A stretch of 64,000 bases of DNA, taken from Bradyrhizobium sp. 138 (GTDB lineage: Bacteria > Pseudomonadota > Alphaproteobacteria > Rhizobiales > Xanthobacteraceae). Of the stretch, positions 27,207-38,111 are shown in pieces. The notes under the pieces were generated by a model. The model did no database searches and had not been told where the DNA came from. It saw only the letters and a list, made by a program, of their open reading frames with translations. The translations under genes and the position numbers were made by a program. The DNA lies in contig NZ_JADPKT010000022.1 of the NCBI RefSeq assembly GCF_023074075.1, forward strand, positions 472,405-536,404, written 5' to 3'. Within the stretch, counting starts at the first letter, position 1, and every line of letters begins with the position of its first letter.

Positions 27207-27647
27207 TTACGCGATGCTGAGGGTACTCGGTGGCCGGATCAGACCTTCGGGCCTGATGCCGTCGATGGCCCGCACGGCCGGCAATTCGACAGGACCAAGC
27301 AAGGCGAACAGGCTTGCCAGAACGGCCCATTCGGGCGACGCGATCGAGGTGCCAAATATGCTCCAGGTCAGGTTTGGACCACCATCATCATCGTGGTCCG
27401 GCGCGTCGTGAACATGGCCTTCGGCATTGTCGCCGCCATGCGAGTGAACGTGACCCGCGAGCAGATCATGAAAATGCACGGAACCGCTCAACGCGACGGC
27501 CGGCTCCGGCATGGCACCCAGGGCAGCTTCCGCCTGAGACACCGAAATCAGGGTGCCTTGAAGTACAAAGGCCGAAATCGCCAGGAACATGGTTGTTCTG
27601 GCGATATGGCGAAGGCGTTGAAAAAGGCCGTGCAGCACAGCGAACAA
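27207..27647 (-). CDS. Histidine-rich exported protein leading the RND operon
   Basis: 146 residues. A hydrophobic N-terminal segment (MFLAISAFVLQGTLISVSQA) is followed by a cluster with many histidines and aspartates (VHFHDLLAGHVHSHGGDN, then EGHVHDAPDHDDDGG), then a second hydrophobic segment (WAVLASLFALLGPVELP). The His/Asp cluster is typical of proteins binding zinc, nickel or copper. It is the first gene of the four-gene efflux operon, 51 bases before the adaptor, and may sense or buffer the metal. No named family recognised. Confidence 0.75.
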   Translation of the reverse strand: MFAVLHGLFQRLRHIARTTMFLAISAFVLQGTLISVSQAEAALGAMPEPAVALSGSVHFHDLLAGHVHSHGGDNAEGHVHDAPDHDDDGGPNLTWSIFGTSIASPEWAVLASLFALLGPVELPAVRAIDGIRPEGLIRPPSTLSIA

Positions 27648-27768
27648 TTAGGAGATTTTCACTGACGTTTCAAGGCGACGCCCAGCGCGTCTATCTTCTC
27701 CCGGCGCGGCAAGCACCACGCAGCGCGGATCGCCCGCATCGCTGGCCACGGCTAAACTCTCCCGATTC

Positions 27769-28509
27769 GTGGAGACTGCCTTGGCCTTGCTCTTCGTCCT
27801 CGCCGTCGGCCTCATCGCCGGCACCATCTCAGGCATCGTCGGCACAGGCTCGTCGATCATGCTGATGCCGGTGCTGGTCTATGCCTATGGACCGAAGGAA
27901 GCGGTGCCGATCATGGCGGTGGCTTCCGTGATGGCGAATTTTTCGCGCATCCTGGCCTGGTGGCGCGAGGTCGACTGGTGGGCCTGCGCGGCCTATTCGG
28001 TGACGGGCATTCCGGCGGCTGCGCTGGGCGCGCGGACGCTGCTGGCGCTGCCTGCGCATGCCGTCGATATCTCCATCGGCGTCTTCCTGATCGCGATGGT
28101 GCCGGTGCGGCACTGGCTGGCGCGGCACGACCTCAAGGCCAATCTCTGGCACCTCGCGGTCGGCGGCGCCGTCATCGGCTATCTCACCGGCATCGTGGTC
28201 TCGACCGGCCCGCTCAGCGTGCCGCTGTTCCTGTTCTACGGGCTCAGCAAGGGCGCCTTCCTCGCAACCGAAGCGGCCTCGTCGCTCGGTCTCTACTTCG
28301 CGAAGTCCGTGACCTTCGAACGTTTCGGCGCCCTGACCGGCGACGTTTTCATCAAGGGCCTGGTCGCGGGTTCCTCGCTGATGTCGGGCGCCTTCATCGC
28401 GAAGCGCTTCGTACTGCACCTCAAGCCGGAAACCTTCCGCCTGGTGATGGACGCGATCATGGTCGCGGCCGGGCTCTCCATGCTATGGAACGCGACGCAC
28501 TCCCCCTGA
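27769..28509 (+). CDS. Sulfite exporter TauE/SafE family permease
   Basis: 246-residue integral membrane protein with about seven or eight helices, in the TauE/SafE superfamily. The repeated half-motifs LIAGTISGIVGTGSSIMLMP and AVGGAVIGYLTGIVVSTGPL are the two glycine-rich segments expected. It starts with GTG at 27769; a TTG at 27781 is possible. Substrates in the family are sulfite, sulfoacetate or other organic anions, and which one applies cannot be told. It is divergent from the efflux operon and 16 bases ahead of radA. Confidence 0.88.
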   Translation: METALALLFVLAVGLIAGTISGIVGTGSSIMLMPVLVYAYGPKEAVPIMAVASVMANFSRILAWWREVDWWACAAYSVTGIPAAALGARTLLALPAHAVDISIGVFLIAMVPVRHWLARHDLKANLWHLAVGGAVIGYLTGIVVSTGPLSVPLFLFYGLSKGAFLATEAASSLGLYFAKSVTFERFGALTGDVFIKGLVAGSSLMSGAFIAKRFVLHLKPETFRLVMDAIMVAAGLSMLWNATHSP

Positions 28510-28525
28510 GCATGATTGACGCCCC

Positions 28526-29971
<1,446 letters not shown>

Positions 29972-30137
29972 GTGGAGGTGACGCCGGAGGCCCCCGCCGC
30001 TATACAGCCGTCACAAAAGCAGCATGGGATTGCGTGGTTGCGGCCTTGCCGGGAACGCCGTCTGCCCCTCTTTTAAGGCAGCGGCCCAACACCGATTCGC
30101 CAAGCACCTTTGAAGTACGAGCGGACCAGACCAGCCG

Positions 30138-30767
30138 ATGCCAGTTACCATCCTCGACCTGATCCTGCTCGGTGTGATGCTGATTTCGGGCCTGCTTGCC
30201 TTGGTCCGCGGCTTCATGCGCGAAATCCTGTCGATCGCGGCCTGGGGTGCCGCGGCGATCGTGACATTGTACTCATTCTCGAAACTGCTGCCGACCGCAA
30301 AGACCTACTTCAATAACGACACAGTCGCGACCGTGGTCGTGATCGCCGGCGTATTCGTCGGCACCCTTATCGTGGTCTCCGTGATCACGGTCCGGATCTC
30401 CGACATGATCCTGGATTCGCGCATCGGCGCGCTGGATCGCACCCTGGGTTTCCTGTTCGGCCTCGCTCGCGGCCTTTTGATCGTGGTTGTCGCCTACCAG
30501 TTCTTCATCTGGCTGGTTCCCGACAAGCAGCAGCCGGATTGGGTCCGCGGGGCAAAGTCCCGAACCGTGCTCGATTCGACCGGTGATTGGCTGAAGTCGC
30601 TCTTGCCGGATGACCCCGAGAACACCATCTTGAAGAGATTCAAGAAAAACAAACCAGATGATGATCAAGCTGATTCCGAGCAGCAGCCTTCGGGCAGTGG
30701 CGACGGATACAGTAAACCTGCTCGTGACAGTTTGAAGAAACTGATCGAGAAACCTGCGGCGCGTTGA
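30138..30767 (+). CDS. cvpA: CvpA family membrane protein
   Basis: Four hydrophobic segments in the first 120 residues (ILDLILLGVMLISGLLALV with the conserved RGFMREILSIAAWG, VATVVVIAGVFVGTLIVVSV, and LIVVVAYQFFIWLV) identify CvpA, an inner-membrane protein linked to colicin V production and envelope stress. The polar tail of about 60 residues is acidic and Lys-rich. It directly precedes purF with 27 bases between, the cvpA-purF pairing seen across proteobacteria. Confidence 0.93.
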   Translation: MPVTILDLILLGVMLISGLLALVRGFMREILSIAAWGAAAIVTLYSFSKLLPTAKTYFNNDTVATVVVIAGVFVGTLIVVSVITVRISDMILDSRIGALDRTLGFLFGLARGLLIVVVAYQFFIWLVPDKQQPDWVRGAKSRTVLDSTGDWLKSLLPDDPENTILKRFKKNKPDDDQADSEQQPSGSGDGYSKPARDSLKKLIEKPAAR

Positions 30768-30794
30768 TTGCCCCTAAAAGGAGGCGTGGACGAG

Positions 30795-32318
30795 ATGCGA
30801 CACCCTGACCAGGACGCCCAACTTGATCTCGATCCGAACGCAGGTCCGGGCCCGGCCGCGCTGGAGGTTCAGGACGATCTGGAGGGGGATACGCTTCGCG
30901 AGGAATGCGGCGTCTTCGGCATCCACGGTCACCCCGACGCCGCCGCCATCACCGCGCTCGGCCTGCATGCCCTTCAGCACCGCGGCCAGGAAGCCGCCGG
31001 CATCGTCTCCTACGACGGCAGCCGTTTTCACAGTGAACGCCGGCTCGGCCTCGTCGGCGACACCTTCTCCCGCCGCGAGGTGATCGACCGCCTGCCCGGC
31101 AACATGGCCGTCGGCCATGTCCGCTATTCCACCACCGGCGCCACCATCCTGCGCAACGTGCAGCCGCTGTTCGCCGAGCTCAATGCCGGCGGCCTTGCCG
31201 TCGCCCATAACGGCAACCTCACCAACGGCCTGACGCTGCGCCGCGAGCTCGTGAAGAGCGGCGCGATGATGCAGTCGACCACCGACACCGAGGTGATCCT
31301 GCATCTGGTCGCGCGCTCCAGGCGCAGCCGCTTCATCGAGCGCTATGTCGATGCGCTGCGCGAGATCGAAGGCGCCTACGCGCTGGTCTCGCTGACCAAC
31401 AAGAAGCTGGTCGGCGCGCGCGATCCGCGCGGCATCCGCCCCTTGGTGCTCGGCGAGCTCGACGGCTGCCCAATCCTGACCTCGGAGACCTGCGCGCTCG
31501 ACATCATCGGCGCGCGCTTCATCCGCGACATCGAGCCGGGTGAAGTCATCGTGTTCGACGAGAACGGCCAGGACATCCACAAGCCGTTCCCGCCGATGGC
31601 GCCGCGTCCCTGCATCTTCGAATACATCTATTTCGCCCGTCCGGATTCCGTCGTGCACGGCCGCTCGGTCTACGAGGTGCGCAAGGCCTTCGGTGCCCAG
31701 CTCGCGCGCGAGAGCCACGTGCCGATCGACGTCGTCGTGCCGGTGCCGGATTCCGGCGTGCCTGCCGCGGTCGGCTACAGCCAGCATTCCGGCGTGCCGT
31801 TCGAGCTCGGCATCATCCGCAACCATTATGTCGGCCGCACCTTCATCCAGCCGACGCAGGCGATCCGCGAATCCGGCGTGCGCATGAAGCACTCGGCCAA
31901 CCGCGCCGCGATCGAAGGCAAGCGCATCATCCTGATCGACGACTCGCTGGTGCGCGGCACCACCTCGAAGAAGATCGTGCGCATGATGCGCGATGCCGGC
32001 GCCAAGGAAGTGCACTTCCGCCTCGCCTCGCCGCCGATCCTCTACCCGGATTATTACGGCATCGACCTGCCCGACCGCGGCGGTCTTCTTGCGGCGACGC
32101 ATTCGCTGGAGGAGATGCGCGAGATCATCGGCGCCGACTCGCTCGCCTTCCTGTCGATCGACGGCATGTACCGCGCCATGGGCGAGCCCGGCCGCGACCC
32201 CGCCAATCCGAAATTCTCGGATCATTGTTTTACCGGGGCGTATCCGACCCACCTCACCGACCAGACCCAGACCGAGCAGCAGCCGCGGCAATTGTCGCTG
32301 CTGGCGGAAGCGAGCTGA
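30795..32318 (+). CDS. purF: Amidophosphoribosyltransferase
   Basis: First committed step of purine synthesis (PRPP plus glutamine to phosphoribosylamine). The start at 30795 follows AAAAGGAGG at ten bases; an earlier in-frame TTG overlaps it. A short propeptide ends before the nucleophilic cysteine in REECGVFGIHGH. The glutaminase part has HRGQEAAGIVSYDG. The phosphoribosyl domain has the PRPP loop RIILIDDSLVRGTTSKKI. It has 507 residues. Assignment is secure. Confidence 0.98.
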   Translation: MRHPDQDAQLDLDPNAGPGPAALEVQDDLEGDTLREECGVFGIHGHPDAAAITALGLHALQHRGQEAAGIVSYDGSRFHSERRLGLVGDTFSRREVIDRLPGNMAVGHVRYSTTGATILRNVQPLFAELNAGGLAVAHNGNLTNGLTLRRELVKSGAMMQSTTDTEVILHLVARSRRSRFIERYVDALREIEGAYALVSLTNKKLVGARDPRGIRPLVLGELDGCPILTSETCALDIIGARFIRDIEPGEVIVFDENGQDIHKPFPPMAPRPCIFEYIYFARPDSVVHGRSVYEVRKAFGAQLARESHVPIDVVVPVPDSGVPAAVGYSQHSGVPFELGIIRNHYVGRTFIQPTQAIRESGVRMKHSANRAAIEGKRIILIDDSLVRGTTSKKIVRMMRDAGAKEVHFRLASPPILYPDYYGIDLPDRGGLLAATHSLEEMREIIGADSLAFLSIDGMYRAMGEPGRDPANPKFSDHCFTGAYPTHLTDQTQTEQQPRQLSLLAEAS

Positions 32319-32325
32319 CGGCTCG

Positions 32326-32449
32326 ACTGTCATTCCGGGGCGCGCAAAGCGCGAACGAAGGTGCGCACTTGCGCACCTGAGAATCTCGACGTCGTTTTGC
32401 AAGCCCTGGATTCCGGGTTCGATGCTTCGCATCGCCCCGGAATGACAGT
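32326..32449. repeat. Intergenic inverted repeat (CATTCCGGGGCG type)
   Basis: ACTGTCATTCCGGGGCG (32326-32342) and its exact complement CGCCCCGGAATGACAGT (32433-32449) bound a 124-base element with inner short palindromes (GTGCGCACTTGCGCAC). It lies between purF and the next gene and fits a dispersed Bradyrhizobium repeat family. Confidence 0.7.
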
Positions 32450-32492
32450 CGCGGGGGCTTGTCCCAACCATCCACGGCTGTAAAACCCCGCC

Positions 32493-33233
32493 ATGACAAA
32501 ACTTCTTGCCGACCGCATCGCTCTCGTCACCGGCGCCTCGCGCGGCATCGGCCATGCCACCGCCCTCGCGCTGGCGAAGGCCGGGGCGCATATCGTGGCG
32601 GTGGCGCGCACGCAGGGCGGGCTCGAGGAACTCGACGACGAGATCCGCAAACTCGGTGGCAGCGCCACCCTGGTGCCGCTCAACCTCACCGATTCCGACG
32701 GCATCGCACGGTTAGGGGCCGGCCTGCACGAGCGCTACGGCAAGCTCGACATCCTCGTCGGCAATGCCGGCGTGCTCGGCCCCTCCTCGCCGGTCGGCCA
32801 TATCGAGCTCAAGACCTTCAACGACGTGATGGCCGTCAATGTCTCCGCGAACTTCCAGCTGATCCGCTGCATGGAGCCCCTGCTCAAGCAATCCGACGCG
32901 GGGCGCGCCCTGTTCATCACCTCGGGCGCCGCCAACAAGGCGACCGCCTATGTCAGCCCCTACGCGGCGTCCAAGGCCGCGCTGGAGACGCTGGCCCGTG
33001 CCTGGGCACAGGAGACCGCGAACACGAAGCTGCGCGTCAATCTGTTCAATCCGGGGCCGGTCCGCACCCGCATGCGCGCCACACTGATGCCGGGCGAAGA
33101 CCCGGCGACGCTCGATACACCCGAACAGGTCGCCGAACTCATCGTGCCGATGTGCGCGCCTGATTGGACCGAGACCGGCAAGTTCTACGACTACAAGACC
33201 CGCAGCCTGATGAGCTTCCGCGCGCCGGCCTGA
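32493..33233 (+). CDS. SDR family NAD(P)-dependent oxidoreductase
   Basis: 246-residue classical short-chain dehydrogenase. The cofactor-binding motif is TGASRGIGHATALALAKAG, then NAGVLGPSSPV, the catalytic serine in FITSGAANKAT, and the YAASKAA motif. The C-terminus ends in GKFYDYKTRSLMSF. The substrate is unknown. It stands alone behind purF, separated by a repeat element. The homologous position in relatives also carries an SDR, so it is probably stable there, though this was not checked. Confidence 0.9.
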   Translation: MTKLLADRIALVTGASRGIGHATALALAKAGAHIVAVARTQGGLEELDDEIRKLGGSATLVPLNLTDSDGIARLGAGLHERYGKLDILVGNAGVLGPSSPVGHIELKTFNDVMAVNVSANFQLIRCMEPLLKQSDAGRALFITSGAANKATAYVSPYAASKAALETLARAWAQETANTKLRVNLFNPGPVRTRMRATLMPGEDPATLDTPEQVAELIVPMCAPDWTETGKFYDYKTRSLMSFRAPA

Positions 33234-33454
33234 TTGACCGGAAAGCGCATTCAGAACATTCAAGCTGACATCGGACGCACTCAAATAGCGTCTTGACGCA
33301 TGTTGCCCAAAAGTTAACCGAGCGATGACGCTACGACGCAGCGCCATCCGGCTTTAGGTGCATTGCGGGCAGCCGTGGGACAGGCTAGAGCCATCAGATG
33401 GAACAAGGCTCCGCAGAGAGCCGTCCGCATATTTGACAATGGAGGAAACTTTTC

Positions 33455-34681
33455 ATGACGACGACGTTCGCACGCCGCTCCGCGGCCCTTCTGGCCTGTG
33501 CCGCCTTCGGTTTTGCCACATCTGCTTTCGCGCAGGACAAGACCGTCAAGATCGGCGTGCTCAACGACATGTCGAGCCTCTATGCCGACATCGGCGGCCC
33601 GAACTCGGTCGCAGCCGTGAAAATGGCGGTCGAAGATTCCGGTCTGAAGGCCAAGGGCTGGACCATCGAGGTCCTCTCCGGCGATCACCAGAACAAGCCC
33701 GACATCGGTGTCAACATCGCCCGGCAATGGATCGACTCCGACAAGGTCGACGCCATCGCCGACACGCCGAGCTCCGGCGTTGCGCTTGCGGTGAGCAACC
33801 TCGTCAAGGAAAAGAACTCGGTGCTGCTCAATTCGGGCGCGGCCACCGCTGACCTCACCGGCAAGGCCTGCACGCCCAACACCGTCTCCTTCACCTACGA
33901 CACCTACATGCTCGCCAACGGCACCGGCAAGGCGCTGACCAAGGCGGGCGGCGACAGCTGGTTCTTCCTCACCGCGGATTATGCCTTCGGCCATGCGCTG
34001 GAGCGCGACACCAGCGCGGTCGTCACGGCCACGGGCGGCAAGGTGCTCGGCGGCGTCAAGCACCCGCTGAACACGGCGGACTTTTCCTCCTTCCTGCTCC
34101 AGGCGCAATCGTCGAAGGCTAAGATCATCGGCCTCGCCAATGCGGGCGGCGACACCACCAACGCCATCAAGCAGGCGGCCGAGTTCGGCATCGTCCAGGG
34201 CGGTCAGAAGCTCGCCGCGCTGCTGCTGTTCATCAACGACGTGCACTCGCTCGGCCTGAAGACCGCGCAGGGCCTGACGTTCACCGAGTCGTTCTATTGG
34301 GACCTCAACGACCAGACCCGCGAATGGTCGAAGCGCTTCCAGAAGGTCTCGCCCAAGGGCTCGATGCCCTCGATGACCGTTGCCGGCCTCTATGCCGAGA
34401 TCCTGCATTACCTGAAGGCGATGGACGCGCTCGGCAGCAATCCGCATGATGGCGCCAAAGTCGTCGCCAAGATGAAGGAGCTGCCGACCGACGACCCGCT
34501 GTTCGGCAAGGGCCCGCTGCGCGAGGACGGCCGCCGCCTGATCCCGGCCTATCTGTTCGAGGTGAAGAAGCCCGAGGAGTCGAAGGGACCGTGGGATTAT
34601 TACAAACTGGTCGCCACCATCGCACCGGAAGACGCGGCCAAGCCGCTCAAGGACAGCGATTGCCCGCTGGTGAAGAAGTAA
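33455..34681 (+). CDS. ABC transporter substrate-binding protein (Liv-type), orphan copy
   Basis: Periplasmic binding protein of 408 residues. Signal peptide (LLACAAFGFATSAFAQDK) then KIGVLNDMSSLYADIGG, DHQNKPDIGVNIARQWIDSD and WFFLTADYAFGHALERDT. It belongs to the branched-chain amino acid binding fold (type 1 periplasmic binding). It is closely similar to the binding protein at 47934-49157, which sits in a complete transporter operon. Here no permease or ATPase gene is adjacent, so it probably uses shared membrane parts. Ligand unknown. Confidence 0.92.
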   Translation: MTTTFARRSAALLACAAFGFATSAFAQDKTVKIGVLNDMSSLYADIGGPNSVAAVKMAVEDSGLKAKGWTIEVLSGDHQNKPDIGVNIARQWIDSDKVDAIADTPSSGVALAVSNLVKEKNSVLLNSGAATADLTGKACTPNTVSFTYDTYMLANGTGKALTKAGGDSWFFLTADYAFGHALERDTSAVVTATGGKVLGGVKHPLNTADFSSFLLQAQSSKAKIIGLANAGGDTTNAIKQAAEFGIVQGGQKLAALLLFINDVHSLGLKTAQGLTFTESFYWDLNDQTREWSKRFQKVSPKGSMPSMTVAGLYAEILHYLKAMDALGSNPHDGAKVVAKMKELPTDDPLFGKGPLREDGRRLIPAYLFEVKKPEESKGPWDYYKLVATIAPEDAAKPLKDSDCPLVKK

Positions 34682-34685
34682 GAAG

Positions 34686-34826
34686 CGTAGGGTGGGTTAG
34701 CCCTGCGGCTGAGCGAAGCGAAGTCCGCATGGCGTAACCCACCACGACTGTCTCCGCAGAAATCAAAGAGGTGGGTTACGCCCTGAGATCGCGCTTCGCG
34801 CAATCGCAGGGCTAACCCACCCTACG
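34686..34826. repeat. Nested inverted repeat behind the orphan binding protein
   Basis: CGTAGGGTGGGTTAGCCCTGCG (34686-34707) and its perfect complement (34805-34826) enclose a second pair, GGCGTAACCCACC (34731-34743) and GGTGGGTTACGCC (34770-34782). It lies between two convergent genes. The size and nested arms fit a mobile or dispersed palindromic family of Bradyrhizobium. Confidence 0.7.
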
Positions 34827-34830
34827 AGAC

Positions 34831-36087
34831 TTACGAAACCGTCTTGATCCCACCCAGCGAGCGCACCGCGATCGCCACGCAGGCCACCATCAACGCCGCC
34901 GCGAGCAGGAACGGCGCGCCGGGCAGATGCAGCGGCGCGCTGGCGCCGATGAAATAGGAAAAGGTCAGCGTGAACAGGAACGGGCCGACGAGCTGCGACA
35001 CGCTCTGCACGCTCGCCGTCGCACCCTGCAGCTGGCCCTGCTGATCCGGCGCAACCAGCCGCGTCATCAGCGCTTGCGACGCGGCACCCGAAATGCCCCA
35101 CAGCGCCAGAATCGGAATCCCGATCCAGGACAGCGGCCCGGTTGGCGCGGCGCCCAGGACCACGAAGCCGAGCGCGCCACAACACAGGCCGAGCAGCAGC
35201 GCATTCCGTTCGCCGAGTGCGCGCACGATCGGCCCGATCGCGAGCCCCTGCACCACCATGGCGCAGATGCCGACCATGGCCAGCGTCAATCCCACGGTCT
35301 TGGAATCCCAGCCGTAGCGATAGGTCGCATAGAGCACGAAGGTCGAGGGCAGCACGACATGGGCGACCTGCGCGATGAAGTTGACGACCGACAAGGCGGC
35401 CAGCACCGCGTTGGAGCGCAGCAGGCGGAGCGCGCCGAGCGGACTGGCACTTCGCCAGCGGAACGGCGCGCGCTTGTCGGGCGCCAGCGATTCCGGCAGG
35501 ACGAAGAGCCCATAGAGCGCATTGGCGAAGCTGAGGACTGCCGACGCCCAGAACGGCAGGCGCGGATCGATGTCGCCGAGCAGGCCGCCGAGTGCCGGGC
35601 CCAGGATGAAGCCGGCACCGAAGGCCGCGCCAATCCTGCCGAAGACCGCCGCGCGCCGCTCCGGCGGCGTGATATCCGAGATGTAGGCAAACGCCGTCGA
35701 GATGCTCGCCGAGGTAATGCCGGAGATGACGCGGCCGATGAACAGCCAGACCAGCGACGGCGCCAGCGCCATCAGCACGTAGTCGGCCGCGAGCCCGAAA
35801 TTCGATAGCAGCACCACCGGCCGGCGCCCGAAGCGATCCGACAGCGCGCCGAGCAGCGGCGAGAATACGAACTGCATCAGCGCCCAGGCAGTGCCGAACA
35901 GGCCGAAGATGCGGGCTGCGTGCGCGGTGTCGTTATCGACGAAACTCTCGATCAGCTTCGGCAGGATCGGCATGATGACGCCGAGCGCGAGCATGTCGAG
36001 CAGGATGGTGACGAAGATGAAGGCGACCGCACCGCGCCTCGCCGGCACAGCGCCTTGCGCCGTTGCCTCGCCGGCGCCCTCGCTCAC
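34831..36087 (-). CDS. MFS transporter of the TetA / drug-efflux type
   Basis: 418 residues with 12 predicted membrane segments. Start GTG at 36087 overlaps the der stop codon (GTGA), so translation is coupled. Motif A is [20 protein letters not shown] and the proton-relay region is [20 protein letters not shown], both typical of the TCR/Tet group. The loop has [20 protein letters not shown]. Substrates in this group range from tetracycline to unknown metabolites; resistance cannot be inferred from sequence. Confidence 0.88.
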   Translation of the reverse strand: MSEGAGEATAQGAVPARRGAVAFIFVTILLDMLALGVIMPILPKLIESFVDNDTAHAARIFGLFGTAWALMQFVFSPLLGALSDRFGRRPVVLLSNFGLAADYVLMALAPSLVWLFIGRVISGITSASISTAFAYISDITPPERRAAVFGRIGAAFGAGFILGPALGGLLGDIDPRLPFWASAVLSFANALYGLFVLPESLAPDKRAPFRWRSASPLGALRLLRSNAVLAALSVVNFIAQVAHVVLPSTFVLYATYRYGWDSKTVGLTLAMVGICAMVVQGLAIGPIVRALGERNALLLGLCCGALGFVVLGAAPTGPLSWIGIPILALWGISGAASQALMTRLVAPDQQGQLQGATASVQSVSQLVGPFLFTLTFSYFIGASAPLHLPGAPFLLAAALMVACVAIAVRSLGGIKTVS

Positions 36088-37466
36088 GACGGCCGCTTGC
36101 GCTTGTGCGCGAAGGGATTGGCCTTCTCGCGGAGGGCGATGCGCACCGGCGTCCCCGGCAATTCAAAGGTCTCGCGCATGGAATTGGTGAGGTAGCGCAA
36201 GTAGGACTGCGGCACCGCATCGGCGCGCGAGCAGAACAGTACGAAGCTCGGCGGGCGCGCCTTGTTCTGCGTGATATAATTCAGCTTCAGCCTGCGGCCG
36301 GACACCGCGGGCGGCGGATTGGCCTGGACCGCCTGCTCGAACCAGCGATTGAGCGCCGAGGTCGGCACGCGCCTGTTCCAGACCGCATAGGCGTCCTGGA
36401 TCGCCAGCATCAGGCGGTCGATGCCCTCGCCCATCAGACCTGACACCGCGACGATCGGCACACCCTTGACCTGCGGCAGCCAATGGTCGGCGTCGCGGCG
36501 CAGACCCGAGATCGCGCCGCCGCCCTTGGTCTCCATCAGATCCCATTTGTTGACGGCGAGCACGACTGCCCGGCCCTCGCGCTCGATCAGATCGGCGATG
36601 CGCAGATCCTGCTCCTCGAAGCGGTTCTGCGTGTCCATCATCAGCACGACGACTTCGGCAAAGCGCACCGCGCGGAGCGCGTCGGCGACCGAGAGCTTTT
36701 CCAGCTTCTCCTCGATGCGCGAACGCCGGCGCAGCCCCGCGGTGTCGAACACGCGAAAATCGCGGCCCTTCCAGTTGATCTCGACCGCGATGGAATCGCG
36801 CGTGGTGCCGGCCTCCGGGCTCGTCAGCAGACGATCCTCGCCGAGCAGATAGTTGATCAGCGTCGACTTGCCGGCGTTGGGACGGCCGACGATGGCAACC
36901 CGGATCGGGCGCGTCGCGGCCTCTTCCTCCGAGAGCGGCGCGTCGTCCTCGGTCTCGTCTTCGTCGACGGGCTCCGGCATCAGCTTGGCGAGTTCATCGT
37001 AGAGCTCGCCCATGCCCTCGCCGTGCTCGGCCGAGATCTGGATGGGATCGCCGAGGCCGAGAGCAAACGCCTCCATCGCGCCGGCATCGCCGTGCTTGCC
37101 CTCGCTCTTGTTGGCGACCAGCAGCACCGGCTTGTTGGCCTTGCGGGCGAAATCGGCGAAGGCGCGATCGGTCGGCGTGAGACCGATGCGGGCATCGATG
37201 ACGAAGAACAGCGCGTCGGCCTGCGCGATCGCGGTCTCGGTCTGCTCCTGCATGCGCGCGGTCAGCGAGCCCTTGGCGCCCTCGTCGAGGCCGGCGGTAT
37301 CGATGATGGTGAATTCGAGATCGCCGAGCCTGGCCTCGCCTTCACGACGGTCGCGGGTGACGCCCGGCAAATCATCGACGAGCGCGAGCTTCTGTCCGAC
37401 CAGGCGGTTGAACAGCGTCGATTTGCCGACATTGGGCCGGCCGATGATGGCGATCGTGAAGGACAT
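36084..37466 (-). CDS. der: GTPase Der
   Basis: Essential tandem GTPase for 50S subunit assembly. Two G domains: [19 protein letters not shown] (about residue 8) with DLPGVTRDR, and [19 protein letters not shown] (about residue 192) with GTTRDS. The KH-like C-terminal domain ends near residue 460 with [16 protein letters not shown]. The two domains are linked by an acidic stretch ([13 protein letters not shown]). It is the downstream gene of the YfgM-like / lipoprotein pair. Assignment is secure. Confidence 0.98.
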   Translation of the reverse strand: MSFTIAIIGRPNVGKSTLFNRLVGQKLALVDDLPGVTRDRREGEARLGDLEFTIIDTAGLDEGAKGSLTARMQEQTETAIAQADALFFVIDARIGLTPTDRAFADFARKANKPVLLVANKSEGKHGDAGAMEAFALGLGDPIQISAEHGEGMGELYDELAKLMPEPVDEDETEDDAPLSEEEAATRPIRVAIVGRPNAGKSTLINYLLGEDRLLTSPEAGTTRDSIAVEINWKGRDFRVFDTAGLRRRSRIEEKLEKLSVADALRAVRFAEVVVLMMDTQNRFEEQDLRIADLIEREGRAVVLAVNKWDLMETKGGGAISGLRRDADHWLPQVKGVPIVAVSGLMGEGIDRLMLAIQDAYAVWNRRVPTSALNRWFEQAVQANPPPAVSGRRLKLNYITQNKARPPSFVLFCSRADAVPQSYLRYLTNSMRETFELPGTPVRIALREKANPFAHKRKRPS

Positions 37467-37515
37467 CGGTCATTCGTGCGCTGCGGAGGCAGCGCCTGTC
37501 AATGTAATGGAAAAA

Positions 37516-38067
37516 TTAGCGCGAGAAGCTGCCACTCGGCAGCGGCGCGGGGAAAGCACCCTGCGACTGCTGCTGGGTGGTCTGGGTCGGTTGCGCCTGC
37601 TGGACCGGCTGATCCGGCGGCGGCGCGGTGGTGCGCTTGCGGACGATCTTGTGCTTGGGCGGCGGAGCGGCCGTGGGCGGCGCGGCCTCCGGCTGGGCCT
37701 CACCGTCGACTTCGCCGGCAGGCGCTTCAGCCGGCGCGACGGCTGCGGCGGCCGGCTGCCTCGTGTGCTTCGCCTTGGCACCCTTCGCCGGCTCGGCCGG
37801 TTCGGGCGGCGGCTCCGCAGGCAGAGCCGCGACAGCGGGCGCATTCGGATCGGGCTGCTGCTGCGCGCCCTTGTACAGGTCCTTCGGAACGCCCTGCTCG
37901 AGGCCCGGCACCCCTTCCGGGAACACCGGCTTGCGGTCGCCCGGCAGCTTCTTCTTGGTGTCGAGGAAGTCGAGCAAGTCGCTTGGATCGAAGCTGGAGC
38001 AGCCGCCCAGGACGCCGGTGAAGGCGATCAGGACAGCGGCTGCGATCAAGCGTGGCGTGCGGCGCAT
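37516..38067 (-). CDS. Proline-rich lipoprotein between yfgM-like gene and der
   Basis: 183 residues. It has a lipoprotein signal peptide with lipobox GVLGGC (about residue 22), so it is anchored to a membrane. After SSFDPSDLLDFLDTKKKLPG comes a largely disordered Pro/Ala region rich in PAEPPPEPAEPAKGAK-type sequence. The position matches where bamB lies in many proteobacteria (yfgM-bamB-der). This protein is far too short for the eight-bladed BamB propeller and lacks its repeats. It may be an unrelated replacement; function unknown. Confidence 0.8.
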   Translation of the reverse strand: MRRTPRLIAAAVLIAFTGVLGGCSSFDPSDLLDFLDTKKKLPGDRKPVFPEGVPGLEQGVPKDLYKGAQQQPDPNAPAVAALPAEPPPEPAEPAKGAKAKHTRQPAAAAVAPAEAPAGEVDGEAQPEAAPPTAAPPPKHKIVRKRTTAPPPDQPVQQAQPTQTTQQQSQGAFPAPLPSGSFSR

Positions 38068-38111
38068 CTTGTGTCTCGTTACGTCAGAGGGCCCGTCGGT
38101 CAGCTTCTTGG

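Noticed and set aside
30774..32591. 605-codon minus-strand open frame
   Set aside because: Antisense to purF, with unnatural Arg/Asp/His/Gly composition; purF itself is unambiguous.
34831..36087. Tetracycline resistance determinant
   Set aside because: The protein belongs to the same MFS branch, but lies in a core operon with der and shows no sign of transfer; resistance cannot be inferred.
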